Positions 39,608 through 50,295 of a DNA stretch of 64,000 nt are shown here, piece after piece. Within the stretch, counting starts at the first letter, position 1; each line of letters begins with the position of its first letter. The position numbers and the translations under genes were made by a program. The stretch is taken from contig CALFVU010000006.1 in the NCBI GenBank assembly GCA_937928085.1, positions 62,001-126,000 on the forward strand. The letters run 5' to 3'. A model generated the notes under the pieces. It did no database searches. It worked only from the letters and a program-made list of their open reading frames with translations, and was not told the origin of the DNA. The DNA is from an uncultured bacterium. GTDB taxonomy: Bacteria; Spirochaetota; Leptospiria; Leptospirales; Leptonemataceae.

Positions 39608-40459
39608 TTACAAATATTGTTTATAAATTGAAAATGATAATGAGCCACAAGTTTCTTTATAATCCACTAAATAAGGATTAAATTCTGTATATTTAGGATT
39701 TTTCCCACATAAAATGCAATTTTCATTTTTAGGAAGTGTCGTTTTTCTAAACTCAAGATTAAGCAAATCAATTCTTATTATCGAATTGATGATATTAGGT
39801 TGAATTTGTAATAAAAATTTAATGGTTTCATTAGCCATTAAAGCCCCGATCACACCAGCTGCAGGAGACATCACTCCTACTGTAGAACAGTTTTCCGTGA
39901 CATTTGGGTTGGGTTCTACTAAACATCTATAGCAAGAGGTTTGATTGGGAAGAATTCCTAAAACAATTCCGTAGAATTGTAAAACTCCTCCCGAAATCAA
40001 GGGTATTTTTTTAAAGTAACAAACATCATTTACTAAAAATCTAGTAGGAAAATTATCAGAACCGTCTACTACTATATCCACATTATCAATAATTTCAAAC
40101 GCATTTTCGGAATTTAACTTTACTGAGAAATGTTGAATTTCTATTTCTGGATTTAAAGCAGATAATTTTTCATAAGCAACTAAACTTTTTTTACGCCCAA
40201 TAGAATGAGTATCATATAAAATTTGTCTTTGTAAATTGGATAAATCTACTGAATCGAATTCAACGAAAGAAAGATGCCCCAACCCTGATGCTGCTAAATA
40301 ATAGAGTAAGGGACTGCCAAGTCCTCCAGCACCTATAACTAATACTTTGCTATTTTTTAATTTTTGTTGTCCTTCAAAATTAATTTCTTTTAAAAAAATG
40401 TTTCTTGAATATCTGGTCAGTTCTTCTTTTTTGAATTCAACAGATTGTTTAATTGTCAT
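39608..40459 (-). CDS. HesA/MoeB/ThiF family adenylyltransferase
   Basis: RYSRNIFLKEINFEGQQKLKNSKVLVIGAGGLGSPLLYYLAASGLGHLSFVEFDSVDLSNLQRQIL; CYRC and CILC motifs. Confidence 0.92.
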   Translation of the reverse strand: MTIKQSVEFKKEELTRYSRNIFLKEINFEGQQKLKNSKVLVIGAGGLGSPLLYYLAASGLGHLSFVEFDSVDLSNLQRQILYDTHSIGRKKSLVAYEKLSALNPEIEIQHFSVKLNSENAFEIIDNVDIVVDGSDNFPTRFLVNDVCYFKKIPLISGGVLQFYGIVLGILPNQTSCYRCLVEPNPNVTENCSTVGVMSPAAGVIGALMANETIKFLLQIQPNIINSIIRIDLLNLEFRKTTLPKNENCILCGKNPKYTEFNPYLVDYKETCGSLSFSIYKQYL

Positions 40460-41115
40460 TTATTTAATTTTTTTAGAACATTTTCTGATAAATTCTTTAA
40501 TAATTCATCTTCAGAAATTTGTTGAGTTTCATAAATTTGTTTTGCTTCACTTTTTATCTCTTCATTCAAATTGCTATATAAGACTATACTGGCAATGTAT
40601 TGTAATTTAGGATTTTTAAAAGATTCTTTTTCTTTCAAAGCATTGATAATTCCTTTTGGAATATCTTGATTTTTTTGGTTTGATAATAAAAGTAAAGATA
40701 GTTTTATTATAGTTTCATCTTGAGAATTCTGCATCAGATTTAGCAAAGCGGATTGTACTTTTTGTTTATCTTTGTTTTTTGATGCGCAACTAGCTAAAGC
40801 GAGTAATACTAAATCCTTTTCTTTTGTATTCAAAGTATTTGCGCATTCCTCAGCATTTTGATTAGGGATTGGTTTTTCTATTTTTGGAGCTACAGAGACT
40901 TCTTCTTTGATTTCTTTTGAGTTGTCTGCAGGTGTAGAGGTTTCATTTTCTTTAAGATTTTCTACATTGTTATTTGCTAAATATTGATTTTGATAATCCT
41001 TTGCTTTTACTTCTAAAAACGCAACGCACACAAAGATACCTATGATGAAAAAAAATAATGTTTTCATTTTCATAATTCTAAATAATGAAATTAAAATAAA
41101 ATTCTTGTCAATCAA
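40456..41115 (-). CDS. Exported helical-repeat hypothetical protein
   Basis: Signal peptide followed by helical repeats (LVLLALASCASKNKDKQKVQSALLNLMQNS). Confidence 0.55.
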   Translation of the reverse strand: MIDKNFILISLFRIMKMKTLFFFIIGIFVCVAFLEVKAKDYQNQYLANNNVENLKENETSTPADNSKEIKEEVSVAPKIEKPIPNQNAEECANTLNTKEKDLVLLALASCASKNKDKQKVQSALLNLMQNSQDETIIKLSLLLLSNQKNQDIPKGIINALKEKESFKNPKLQYIASIVLYSNLNEEIKSEAKQIYETQQISEDELLKNLSENVLKKLNK

Positions 41116-41218
41116 AAAATAGAATTTTAAAGTTTACTCCTTATAAAAAAAAATTGTTTTTTTTGTATTTTGAAATTTTATAATTATTGTAAATAAATTT
41201 AAAAAATTCATAAAACAT

Positions 41219-41977
41219 ATGGAAGCAGTTTTTTTTACTAATAGGGGATTGCAAAGATATCAAAACGAAGATGCTCTCTTAATAGGGAATAAAGTATATT
41301 CCGATGTAGATTTTTTATTGCCTCAATCTCTACAGTTTTTATCTGATGAAAAGTTTATTGTTGCGGATGGTTTAGGAGGACATAGAAAAGGTAATATAGC
41401 TAGTTTTTTAGTTTTAGATTATTTAAAATCTCAACAAGTAACTAATGAAAAGGATTTACAACATTATTTATTAAATGCTAAGTTAGTTTTAAATCAATAT
41501 GTAAAAAGTCATCCTCAAGCATATCAGCTAGGAACAGTACTTTCAGGCATTGTAGTTTTAAGTAATAAGTTGATTGTTTTTAATATAGGAGATGCAAGAG
41601 TATATCAGATCGAAAATAAAATACTAAAGCGAATTACGAGGGATCATTCTTATGTAGAATTATTGTATCAGAGAGGACAAATTCGATATGAGGATATGCG
41701 AACTCACCCTAGAAAAAACATAGTAACTTCTTGTCTTTTAGGAGATGAAAAAGAAACGATTTCAGAAATTTTTATAAAAACGATACCAAGAAACTTAAAT
41801 TCTACATATCAATTTCTTATTTGTTCTGATGGTTTGTGGGAGATGCTTTCTGATAAAGAAATCCAAAATCTCATTTGGACTTCTAAATCTACACTTGAAC
41901 TTGCAAATTGTTTAAAAATTGAAGCTTTTGAAAAAGGAGCATTTGATAACATTTCTTATATTATTCTAACAATTTAA
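41219..41977 (+). CDS. PP2C-family protein phosphatase
   Basis: TNRGLQRYQNEDALLI, VADGLGGHRKG, FNIGDARVYQI, LICSDGLWEML, DNISYIIL. Confidence 0.92.
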   Translation: MEAVFFTNRGLQRYQNEDALLIGNKVYSDVDFLLPQSLQFLSDEKFIVADGLGGHRKGNIASFLVLDYLKSQQVTNEKDLQHYLLNAKLVLNQYVKSHPQAYQLGTVLSGIVVLSNKLIVFNIGDARVYQIENKILKRITRDHSYVELLYQRGQIRYEDMRTHPRKNIVTSCLLGDEKETISEIFIKTIPRNLNSTYQFLICSDGLWEMLSDKEIQNLIWTSKSTLELANCLKIEAFEKGAFDNISYIILTI

Positions 41978-41979
41978 AC

Positions 41980-42840
41980 ATGATTTGCCCTTTTTGCAAA
42001 CTTCCTGCGAATTACATTTTTAGTATCGATCGTTTTTCTCCTTCTTTTGATATTTATAAATGTGAATTTTGTAATTTACTTTTAAAAAAAGAGAAAATCA
42101 AAAATTACAAAGTTTTTTATAATCAGGGATATTATACAGGAAAAAATGAATATCATTACTTAGATGAAAGAAAATACGAAAAGTTTTTTAAAGAAGTTTG
42201 GCAAGCAAGAATTCATACGATAAAACAATACAAATTTCCACCCGCAAAAGTGCTAGATGTTGGCTGTAGTTTTGGTGGTTTTGTAAAAACATTATTAGAA
42301 AATGGTTACGATGCCCAAGGAATTGATATTTCTGATTTTGCAATAAAAGAAGCAAAAAAAAATGTGATTTTAAAAAATAGGGTTTATTGTAGAGATTTGC
42401 TTGATTTATCTTCCAAAAATAAATATGATGTAATCACTTTAATTGAAGTATTAGAACATCTCTCTCAACCAGATTTGGTATTCCAAAAAATTTCTGAAAT
42501 TTTAAATCCAGGTGGTTTATTATTGATACAAACAGCAAATTTTGATGGTTTGCAAGCAAAGCTGCAAGGTCGAAGATATCATTATTTTTTACCCGGTCAT
42601 TTATTTTATTATTCTAAATCTAATTTAATTTCTTTTTTAAAAAATTATGGTTTTACAAAATTTGTTAGTTATCATGGGGTTGATTTTGGACTAATCCCAA
42701 AATTAAAAAAAGCGAAAGGTTTAGTGAAACACGAATTACGATTAGTAAAAATTATCTTTTATCATTTTCTAAGCAAAATATATTTTAAAAATTTTTCTCT
42801 AACAAGTTCTTATGTTTTATATGCTTTTAAAAAACCTTGA
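41980..42840 (+). CDS. SAM-dependent methyltransferase with N-terminal zinc-ribbon-like motif
   Basis: CPFCKLP..CEFCN; VLDVGCSFGGFVKTLLENGYDAQGIDIS; VITLIEVLEHLSQPD. Confidence 0.9.
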   Translation: MICPFCKLPANYIFSIDRFSPSFDIYKCEFCNLLLKKEKIKNYKVFYNQGYYTGKNEYHYLDERKYEKFFKEVWQARIHTIKQYKFPPAKVLDVGCSFGGFVKTLLENGYDAQGIDISDFAIKEAKKNVILKNRVYCRDLLDLSSKNKYDVITLIEVLEHLSQPDLVFQKISEILNPGGLLLIQTANFDGLQAKLQGRRYHYFLPGHLFYYSKSNLISFLKNYGFTKFVSYHGVDFGLIPKLKKAKGLVKHELRLVKIIFYHFLSKIYFKNFSLTSSYVLYAFKKP

Positions 42841-42966
42841 TTTTTTTCTTTGACATTTTATGTTTTTTTGTTAATTTTAAAAAAGATTCCATAGATTTTT
42901 ATCATTAATTGATGAATCAAATCATTAAAGACATTACAAAAATTTTTGATGTTTTAGAGTATTTCA

Positions 42967-43428
42967 TTACTCGTCTAATTCCACATCAACAGCTAAGTTT
43001 AAATCTAAAAGTGATGTAATCATGAAATCATTTTCTAATAAAAAACGTCCAGTTTTAGAACATAAAGAAGAAGTGATGATTAACCATCCTCTAGGAATAA
43101 AAAAACCATCATCATTAAAATGATTTCTAATATTATTATGTAAAGATAAAAATTTTCTTCCGTCTTTCATCATAAAACGAGTTTTTCGGATTACCGGATA
43201 AACAACTACATCAGGATCTCTTAAAATAAAAAAAAGTTGTCTTCCTTTAATATTATGATCTCGAGTTAATTCTAATTTTATATTTTCATTTTTTAGTCTT
43301 TTATATAAGTGTTTATATTCTTCTTCAGGTTCGGGGATTGTATTTTCTAAAACGTATTCATAAAAATTTTTTTCTTTAATAGCCTCAACAAGATCATGTC
43401 CGTTACGGATTTCAGTTTTGAGTTCCAT
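42967..43428 (-). CDS. Conserved-looking hypothetical protein
   Basis: ORF of 153 aa with RBS (aggag) upstream of the ATG; no recognised domain. Confidence 0.6.
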   Translation of the reverse strand: MELKTEIRNGHDLVEAIKEKNFYEYVLENTIPEPEEEYKHLYKRLKNENIKLELTRDHNIKGRQLFFILRDPDVVVYPVIRKTRFMMKDGRKFLSLHNNIRNHFNDDGFFIPRGWLIITSSLCSKTGRFLLENDFMITSLLDLNLAVDVELDE

Positions 43429-43546
43429 AAAAAACTCCTAATTAATATTTTTTGAATCAAATTTATTTAATGAATTTATAAAGTCAATAATTTTTTAATG
43501 ATAATATTCATTTTGATAAATTTAATATTATAAAATACATATTTAT

Positions 43547-43565
43547 GATATTGAGACTCAATATC
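43547..43565. promoter_or_regulatory. 19-bp inverted repeat resembling a Fur box
   Basis: GATATTGAG-A-CTCAATATC (9-1-9 palindrome) immediately upstream of TTGACA (43568-43573) and the porin gene. Confidence 0.55.
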
Positions 43566-43632
43566 ACTTGACAATATATATGTATTTTAAAAATTGTGCT
43601 TTAAAATCATAAATTTTGAAAAAGGAGAAAGT

Positions 43633-45231
43633 ATGAAGATAAAAAAAATATTTTGTTTATTGATTTTGCAGGCTTTGCCAATAACATTACTACCACAGCA
43701 AAATCAAATCTCTACAGAAGAAAAAATCAAAATTTTAGAAGAGGAAATTGAAACTTTAAAAGAAAAAAGAGCAACCAAACAATATAAAAGCTTTCAGGGT
43801 TTAGGACCTGCTGCTTCGGAAGTGTATTATCTCGAAGAAGGATTATTTTCTTTAGGAGGGTATGGAGAAATAAAATATAAAAATTCACTTTCGAAATATA
43901 AAACGGATTTTGCGGATGTACATAGATTTATTTTATATGCTGGATATAAATTTAGTGATTGGATCGTTCTTAATTCAGAAATTGAATACGAACATTCTGG
44001 AATAGAGAGAAAGAAAATCATTTATTGTTCTGATGTCATAAGCGGATCTTGTGTTAAGAAAACTGATACTATACAACAAGGGGAAGTTTATTTGGAATTT
44101 GCTTATGTAGATTTTCTTTTTTCTGAATCTTTTCAATTAGCTGCAGGTTTGCTTCTTTTACCAATAGGAATAACTAATTATTATCATGAACCGACGACTT
44201 TTTTTACAGTAGAAAGACCTTACACAGAAACACTAATTATACCATCTACTTGGAGAGAAATTGGATTTATGCTACATGGCAAAGGATTCTATGATATTTT
44301 TATGTATAAAGTAGGTGTAACGAATGGAATGGAAGGTAGCAGTTTTTCAGAAGATTCGTGGATTCGAGGGGGAAGACAAAAAGGAAGTAAAGTTAAATCA
44401 CAAGATTTAGCATATTTTGCTTCTTTTGATATTTTTCCTTTAGAAGGTTTAATGTTAGGTGCTTCTTATTACTTTGGAGGTTCAGGACAAAATGAAATCA
44501 TAAAAACAGATCTTTTTTCTCGATTTGATTTTCAAGTGGCTTTACCAGGAACAGATGATACTACTACAGCTTTCAGAACATATCTTCAAAAAAGTTATCA
44601 AAATTCAAGAATTATAAATCCAAAAGTAAGAATATCTGAAGGGCATATCAAGTATGAATATCGTGGTATAACTCTTCAAGGGTTGTTTGCAAGAGGTTGG
44701 ATTAAAGAAGAAGAAGTAAGAGCACTAAATGCAAAAACTTTAAAAAATATTGGTTCTACTGTAGAAGGTGGATATTTTAACATTGCTTACGATATAGCTT
44801 CTCTTTTAAAGCTAAAGCATAAAAAATTAGTTATATTTTATCAAAATGAATATGTAAATACTCAAAAAAGAACATTAAAAAGTAACGGTCAAAGAAATTT
44901 AGAAAAAGAGATTTCAGATCAAATTAATAATTTTTTGGGAGTGAATCTTTTTAAATCCAGTTTTATCAATGATGGATTTGTGAATTCTCTAAATAGTACA
45001 GAGATAAAAAAACTTTTAGAAGCGTATGATATTCTTGGTATTGCAAATCCAGTAAATGATAGAAGAATTCAAACGTTTGGTTTTGCACTGTATCCCCATC
45101 CAAATGTATCGATAAAACTTGATTACGAGGATTGGAGTTCTAAATCTAAATTTTATCAAGATAGTGATTTTTTTAATCCATCGAATAATAATATCGATGT
45201 GATAAATCTGGCTGTAACATTTATTTTTTAG
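43633..45231 (+). CDS. Outer-membrane porin-like beta-barrel protein
   Basis: Signal peptide, coiled-coil EEKIKILEEEIETLKEKR, LGGYGEIKYKN, terminal aromatic INLAVTFIF; start at ATG after AAAGGAG. Confidence 0.75.
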   Translation: MKIKKIFCLLILQALPITLLPQQNQISTEEKIKILEEEIETLKEKRATKQYKSFQGLGPAASEVYYLEEGLFSLGGYGEIKYKNSLSKYKTDFADVHRFILYAGYKFSDWIVLNSEIEYEHSGIERKKIIYCSDVISGSCVKKTDTIQQGEVYLEFAYVDFLFSESFQLAAGLLLLPIGITNYYHEPTTFFTVERPYTETLIIPSTWREIGFMLHGKGFYDIFMYKVGVTNGMEGSSFSEDSWIRGGRQKGSKVKSQDLAYFASFDIFPLEGLMLGASYYFGGSGQNEIIKTDLFSRFDFQVALPGTDDTTTAFRTYLQKSYQNSRIINPKVRISEGHIKYEYRGITLQGLFARGWIKEEEVRALNAKTLKNIGSTVEGGYFNIAYDIASLLKLKHKKLVIFYQNEYVNTQKRTLKSNGQRNLEKEISDQINNFLGVNLFKSSFINDGFVNSLNSTEIKKLLEAYDILGIANPVNDRRIQTFGFALYPHPNVSIKLDYEDWSSKSKFYQDSDFFNPSNNNIDVINLAVTFIF

Positions 45232-45241
45232 AAATTTTTGT

Positions 45242-45268
45242 ACTCTCCCTCTTTTGGGAGAGTTTATA
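45242..45268 (+). terminator. Hairpin terminator after the porin gene
   Basis: ACTCTCCC-tctttt-GGGAGAGT followed by TTATAT. Confidence 0.75.
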
Positions 45269-45356
45269 TCTAAAGAATCGTTTGATAGAATCTCTTTTCA
45301 TTCATGTAAGTTTAAGAATTTTTGAATTTTTTCTTTCTATATATATTTTTTTTGAT

Positions 45357-45383
45357 TTGACATCTTATTTTGTTATGTAAAAT
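45357..45383 (+). promoter_or_regulatory. Candidate promoter of tRNA-Asp
   Basis: TTGACA - 15 bp - TAAAAT just upstream of the tRNA. Confidence 0.5.
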
Positions 45384-45393
45384 TGGATGTAGA

Positions 45394-45467
45394 GGGGTAG
45401 TAGCTCAGCTGGTTAGAGCGCTGGTCTGTCACACCAGAGGCCGCGGGTTCAAGTCCCGTCTATCCCG
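45394..45467 (+). tRNA. tRNA-Asp (anticodon GTC)
   Basis: GGGGTAG/CTATCCC acceptor, CTGGT-CTGTCAC-ACCAG anticodon arm, GGTTCAAGT T-loop; discriminator G. Confidence 0.96.
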
Positions 45468-45570
45468 TTTGTAAGTTCATTGAAAAATTCCTAAAAAAAT
45501 CTCTTTTATTTACAAAAGTCTAATATTATAAAACGTTAGCTACTTCTTTTTTTATTATTTTATTATAAAT

Positions 45571-47637
45571 ATGAATACTCCTAATCGATTGATTTATGAG
45601 ACTAGCCCTTATCTCTTACAACATGCTTATAATCCTGTAGATTGGTTTCCTTGGGGCGAAGAAGCTTTTCAGAAAGCAAAATCAGAAAATAAGTTAATCT
45701 TTCTTTCTATTGGTTATTCCACTTGCCATTGGTGCCATGTGATGGAAAAAGAATCTTTCGAAGACGAAGAAACAGCATCGATTTTAAATCGTCACTTTAT
45801 TTCTATTAAAGTGGACAGAGAAGAACTTCCCGAAGTAGACTCAATTTATATGAATGCTTTACATTTAATGGGGCAACAAGGTGGATGGCCTTTGAATATG
45901 TTTCTTACTCCAGATTTAAAACCTATTACTGGTGGAACTTATTTTCCAAAAGAAAGAAAATGGGGAATGCTCTCTTTTAAAGAGGTGTTGAAATATGTCC
46001 TAAATCTATGGAATACCAAAAAAGAACAATTAATTGAGATTTCGAATCAGATCACAAATTATTTAAATTCTAGAAATTTTATGAGTAATGAAGAAATAAT
46101 AGACATAAAGCAAGAGCATTTCGAAAAAATCATCGGTGATTTTTATCAATATTTTGATCCTCATTATGGTGGGTTTTTGGTAAATCAAAAAAATAAATTT
46201 CCTCCTTCTTTAAATTTATTATTTCTAATTGCTTTATATAAAAAATTTAAAAAATCCGAATGTCTGGAAATGATTGAAACTACTCTTATTAATATTCGAA
46301 AAGGGGGAATTTATGATCAATTAGGTGGTGGTATTGCAAGATATGCAACAGATCATCAATGGAGAGTTCCACATTTCGAAAAAACATTATATGATAACGC
46401 ATTGTATGCAAATGTTCTTATAGAAGCTTATAAACTAACAAAAAAAGAAATATATAAAGAGATTTCTATTGAAGTTCTGGATTACTTATTTCGAAATTTG
46501 TACAATCCTGAAGGTGGATTTTATAGCGCTGAAGATGCAGATAGCGAAGGAGAGGAAGGTAAGTTTTATGTATGGAGAAAACAAGAAATGATTTCTATTT
46601 TAGAAAGAAATGATTTTAAAACAAAAGAGATTGAGCAAGTACTTGAGTTTTTTGGAGTTACTGATGGTGGGAATTTTGAATCAAATCAAAATGTTTTGTA
46701 TATCAAACAAGAAAAATTATGGGAATATCCATTTATTAAAAAAGCAAGAGAAATTTTGTTTAGAGAAAGAAATAAACGAATTCTACCTTTTAAAGACGAA
46801 AAAATTCTTACCTCTTGGAATGCTTTAATGATATCGACTTTGTGTAATGCATATTTGACTTTCGAAAATCCGATTTATTTAGAGAAAGCCTTAAAAACAT
46901 TTGAATTTATCACACTTTTCTTAACTCAAACAAGTAAATTTACAAACCCATTAAATCATGGATTTTTAAAAAGAAGTTATAATCCTAAAAAAAATAAAGT
47001 TTTTTATTTAAATGCAAATTTAGCTGATTATGCTTTATTAGCTTGTTGTTTGTTAGATTTATATAAAGCTACTGCTAAAGAAATCTATCTTATGAATGCT
47101 TGTTTGATAAAAGATTACATTTTAAAATATTTTTATAAAGATGGAGTTTTTTACGAAACAGAAGAAAATATTCCATATTTAATCGTACGACCTTTTGATT
47201 TTTATGATGGAGTAATTCCTTCTTCTGTATCTGCAACAATTCGACTTTTTTTAAAACTTGCAGATTTTGGATTTGTTCAAAAAGAAATACATCTAGTGGA
47301 AAATTTTATAAAAAAATTCTATCCTGTTGCAATCCAGCATCCTTTCTCTTACTCTTATTTTTTGTTAGAAGTATTTCAATATTATTTTTTAAATCAACAA
47401 ATTGTTATAAGAATTTATCAAAAACAATTCTTAAAAGAATTGATACATTTTTTTGGTAAGCATACATTTCTAGAGAGTTCGATTTTTTATAATTTTCCCG
47501 GAAGTGAATTTAAAGCAGATTGGATAAAAGAAGAAAATAATCAAAATTTAGATTATGTAATTTATATTTGCAAAAACTTTTCTTGTTCTTTGCCTATCTC
47601 GGATATAAAAAAGATTAATGAATTTTCTTTTTATTAG
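45571..47637 (+). CDS. Thioredoxin domain-containing protein (DUF255/YyaL family)
   Basis: [60 protein letters not shown]. Confidence 0.94.
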   Translation: MNTPNRLIYETSPYLLQHAYNPVDWFPWGEEAFQKAKSENKLIFLSIGYSTCHWCHVMEKESFEDEETASILNRHFISIKVDREELPEVDSIYMNALHLMGQQGGWPLNMFLTPDLKPITGGTYFPKERKWGMLSFKEVLKYVLNLWNTKKEQLIEISNQITNYLNSRNFMSNEEIIDIKQEHFEKIIGDFYQYFDPHYGGFLVNQKNKFPPSLNLLFLIALYKKFKKSECLEMIETTLINIRKGGIYDQLGGGIARYATDHQWRVPHFEKTLYDNALYANVLIEAYKLTKKEIYKEISIEVLDYLFRNLYNPEGGFYSAEDADSEGEEGKFYVWRKQEMISILERNDFKTKEIEQVLEFFGVTDGGNFESNQNVLYIKQEKLWEYPFIKKAREILFRERNKRILPFKDEKILTSWNALMISTLCNAYLTFENPIYLEKALKTFEFITLFLTQTSKFTNPLNHGFLKRSYNPKKNKVFYLNANLADYALLACCLLDLYKATAKEIYLMNACLIKDYILKYFYKDGVFYETEENIPYLIVRPFDFYDGVIPSSVSATIRLFLKLADFGFVQKEIHLVENFIKKFYPVAIQHPFSYSYFLLEVFQYYFLNQQIVIRIYQKQFLKELIHFFGKHTFLESSIFYNFPGSEFKADWIKEENNQNLDYVIYICKNFSCSLPISDIKKINEFSFY

Positions 47638-47999
47638 TGTTTTGTTGTATTTTTATAATCAAATTCCTAAATTTTTTTTGAATATAATAAAATTTCAAAA
47701 TGATGAAATTTGATTAATTAATGTGGTAATTTTTTTTGTATGATTTTTTTTTGCTTTTTTTGAAAAGTTTTTTAATTTTTTGGGTTTCTACAAATTTTGA
47801 TTTTCTTTAAAGTGTTTTTTTATGCATTTATATATTAACTTGATATCTAATAATGTTTGCTTTGCAAGTTTTATGTAATTTTTTTTAGTTTTTTGCATTC
47901 TAGCTTTTCAATTTTTTTTAAAGACTTTTAAGTAAAATATAAAGTAAAATAAAAAAATTTTTTCATTAATAGAATACGTAATGTTGTGAAAGTAGATAG

Positions 48000-50222
48000 T
48001 TATTTTTCAAAAATTTTATATAATCTCATATATACGCCTGGATTGTCTTGTATATATCGAATCATATCTTTTCTATGGATAGCGTAAACTTCTGAATCTG
48101 TTTCTGTAATAAAGTCAAAATCTGAAGGTAATTCTTTTTGCAAGTTAAAGATTTGTCCACAAAAATCTCCTGTTGTTAGTTCCATAATATTTTCATTTTT
48201 GGCATCCTTGACTTTGATGATTCCTTTTTTTATAATAAAAACATAATCAAAAAATTTATCTTTTTCTATTAAATATGTACCTTTTGGAATTTTTTTATAT
48301 TGCATAATTAACTCTAATCCCGTTTTCTGAGCGGAGGTTAAAGATTTAAAAATAGAGCTATTTGATAATATATCCCATGTACCTGTCTTTCTGATTTCGT
48401 TGAGTTCTCGAAGTTGATCAATTAAATTAGTATTTCTTATAAATGACAAAAATTTTTCTTTGGTTATTACTAAAGCTTCTACATCTGTTTCTGCAATTAC
48501 GTCAGCACTTCTTACTTGCTCAGTAATCAGTGCAGCTTCTCCAAAACATTCGTAAGTTCCATAACGTTTTAACGTTTCTTTGTCTGTAATTTTCTCTTGT
48601 TCCATACCTTCAATACGAACGTTTCCAGATAAGATTATAAAAAATTCATTTCCTTTCGTACCTTTTTGAATAATTTTATCTCCTCTTCGATATTTCCTGT
48701 TTTCTACTATAGTAATGAATTCTTTTGCTTTATATATAGGAAAGTTTTTAAAGATATTCACATTTGCTAAAGCATCTAAAATTTTATAGACTTCTTCGTA
48801 TTTTGGGGGTTGGACATCTACATATACGGTATTCTCAATACCAAATTGTGCATATCGTAAATGTGTATTTTTTGGAAAATCTTTTGCTGCAATGTGATAT
48901 ACAATCATTTTTTTTTGAATTTCTTCTGGCAAACTGTTTAAATATTCAATTCTTGTATGTAAAGGGGGTATGCCCGCTTCGTGATATATTAAATCAGACT
49001 CCCAAGGAAAATTTTTTAAATCTTCGCATCTACCCGGTGTAAGGATTCCTTTATCTCTTAATTCATCGTAGAATTCTGGAGGTGCATTGAGATGATCTGA
49101 AGAATAATAAAAAGTTTTTCCTTCAAATTCGAATCCAAAACCTAACGATGGGATAGAGTGAAATGCATAATTAAATCGAAATGTAGCATTATGAATTTGA
49201 TATTCTTTTCCAATAACCACGTTTACGAAATCAAATAATTCATATAATTCTTCTCTTGGAATTTTAGTAAGGGCAACATATTTTCTTATAAAAGAATCTA
49301 ATATAGTTTCTGTAGTGTAAATGGTAATCTTACCTTCTTCTAAGATTTTTTGGAAAGTACCAGCATCATGATCCGCATGACAATGTGTAAGGATGATTGT
49401 GTCTATCAATTTTGGATTTACATTCGAAAGCCTAAGCCATTCTGTAGAATTCACAGGTGGATCGATCATAATTCCAGAATGGTTGATCCATAAAATAAAA
49501 CCAGAGGTGTTAGCATCTGGATCAAAACCATGGCTTGGTCCCAAACAGGTTATACCAAAAAGTGGTGGATTGAAAGGTTCAGGAAGACTTTTCCCTATAT
49601 CGTAAATAATATTATATTTAATATCTCCATTAAGTATGATTTCGTTATTCCACTCTAAGTCATTAATTTTTAAATTTCCATCATTTAATTTTTGTATAAT
49701 AACTTTGACTTGATTCTTTTCTTTAAATCCTGCAGTGTTATTTTCATCATAAACAACAAATTTTACTAAATCATCTAGTATGCGATTTCCACGAAAGTAT
49801 TCTAATTCAGCTCTCATATCGGGAAATGCTTTATTATTTACTCCATCTACATATTCCGAAGCTAAATTTAATTCTGCTGGTCCAAAAACAGATTCACTCA
49901 AAGCAATTTTTAATTGCTCCTTTTGTTCTTTTGTACAAACGATATAAGTTTTTTTTCTTCTCAGATAAAAATTGTAATAAATAGGAAATTCCAGTTCTGC
50001 TAAAGAAATTCCTTTTTCTACATGAAAAAGTTTATTAGGTAAAATAAAAATAGTAGGAGTTCCTCGCTCTAATCTCATTGTATCTTTGATTGTCTCTGGT
50101 GGTGAACCAACTTGTATATAACCTATTGAGGTTTGAATTAAATAACCACCTCTAGGAAGCTCGTTCACTATCTTATTTTGTAAATCTATGGTGTGTATTG
50201 TGGACATATTTTTATAATACAA
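48000..50222 (-). CDS. Metallo-beta-lactamase-fold hydrolase fused to two cNMP-binding domains (candidate cyclic-nucleotide-regulated phosphodiesterase)
   Basis: ILTHCHADHDAGTF (HxHxDH), YYSSDH; two cNMP domains (GDKIIQKGTKGNEFFIILSGNVRIE; KGTYLIEKDKFFDYVFIIKKGIIKV). Confidence 0.85.
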   Translation of the reverse strand: MYYKNMSTIHTIDLQNKIVNELPRGGYLIQTSIGYIQVGSPPETIKDTMRLERGTPTIFILPNKLFHVEKGISLAELEFPIYYNFYLRRKKTYIVCTKEQKEQLKIALSESVFGPAELNLASEYVDGVNNKAFPDMRAELEYFRGNRILDDLVKFVVYDENNTAGFKEKNQVKVIIQKLNDGNLKINDLEWNNEIILNGDIKYNIIYDIGKSLPEPFNPPLFGITCLGPSHGFDPDANTSGFILWINHSGIMIDPPVNSTEWLRLSNVNPKLIDTIILTHCHADHDAGTFQKILEEGKITIYTTETILDSFIRKYVALTKIPREELYELFDFVNVVIGKEYQIHNATFRFNYAFHSIPSLGFGFEFEGKTFYYSSDHLNAPPEFYDELRDKGILTPGRCEDLKNFPWESDLIYHEAGIPPLHTRIEYLNSLPEEIQKKMIVYHIAAKDFPKNTHLRYAQFGIENTVYVDVQPPKYEEVYKILDALANVNIFKNFPIYKAKEFITIVENRKYRRGDKIIQKGTKGNEFFIILSGNVRIEGMEQEKITDKETLKRYGTYECFGEAALITEQVRSADVIAETDVEALVITKEKFLSFIRNTNLIDQLRELNEIRKTGTWDILSNSSIFKSLTSAQKTGLELIMQYKKIPKGTYLIEKDKFFDYVFIIKKGIIKVKDAKNENIMELTTGDFCGQIFNLQKELPSDFDFITETDSEVYAIHRKDMIRYIQDNPGVYMRLYKIFEK

Positions 50223-50295
50223 TTTTTATTATGAAATTATATTTATCAATTTTTTTCTTGTTTTTTTATCGAATTTTTGCTATAAGAATTTTAAT

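Noticed and set aside
42912-43019. 36-codon plus-strand ORF MNQIIKDITKIFDVLEYFITRL..
   Set aside because: Overlaps the 3' end of 42967..43428 on the opposite strand, no convincing RBS.
46610-48000. Nested ORF 46610..46828 in the thioredoxin-domain gene
   Set aside because: Same-strand alternate frame inside a strongly supported CDS.
48764-49605. Plus-strand ORFs 48764..49042 and 49393..49605
   Set aside because: Antisense to the MBL-cNMP gene.
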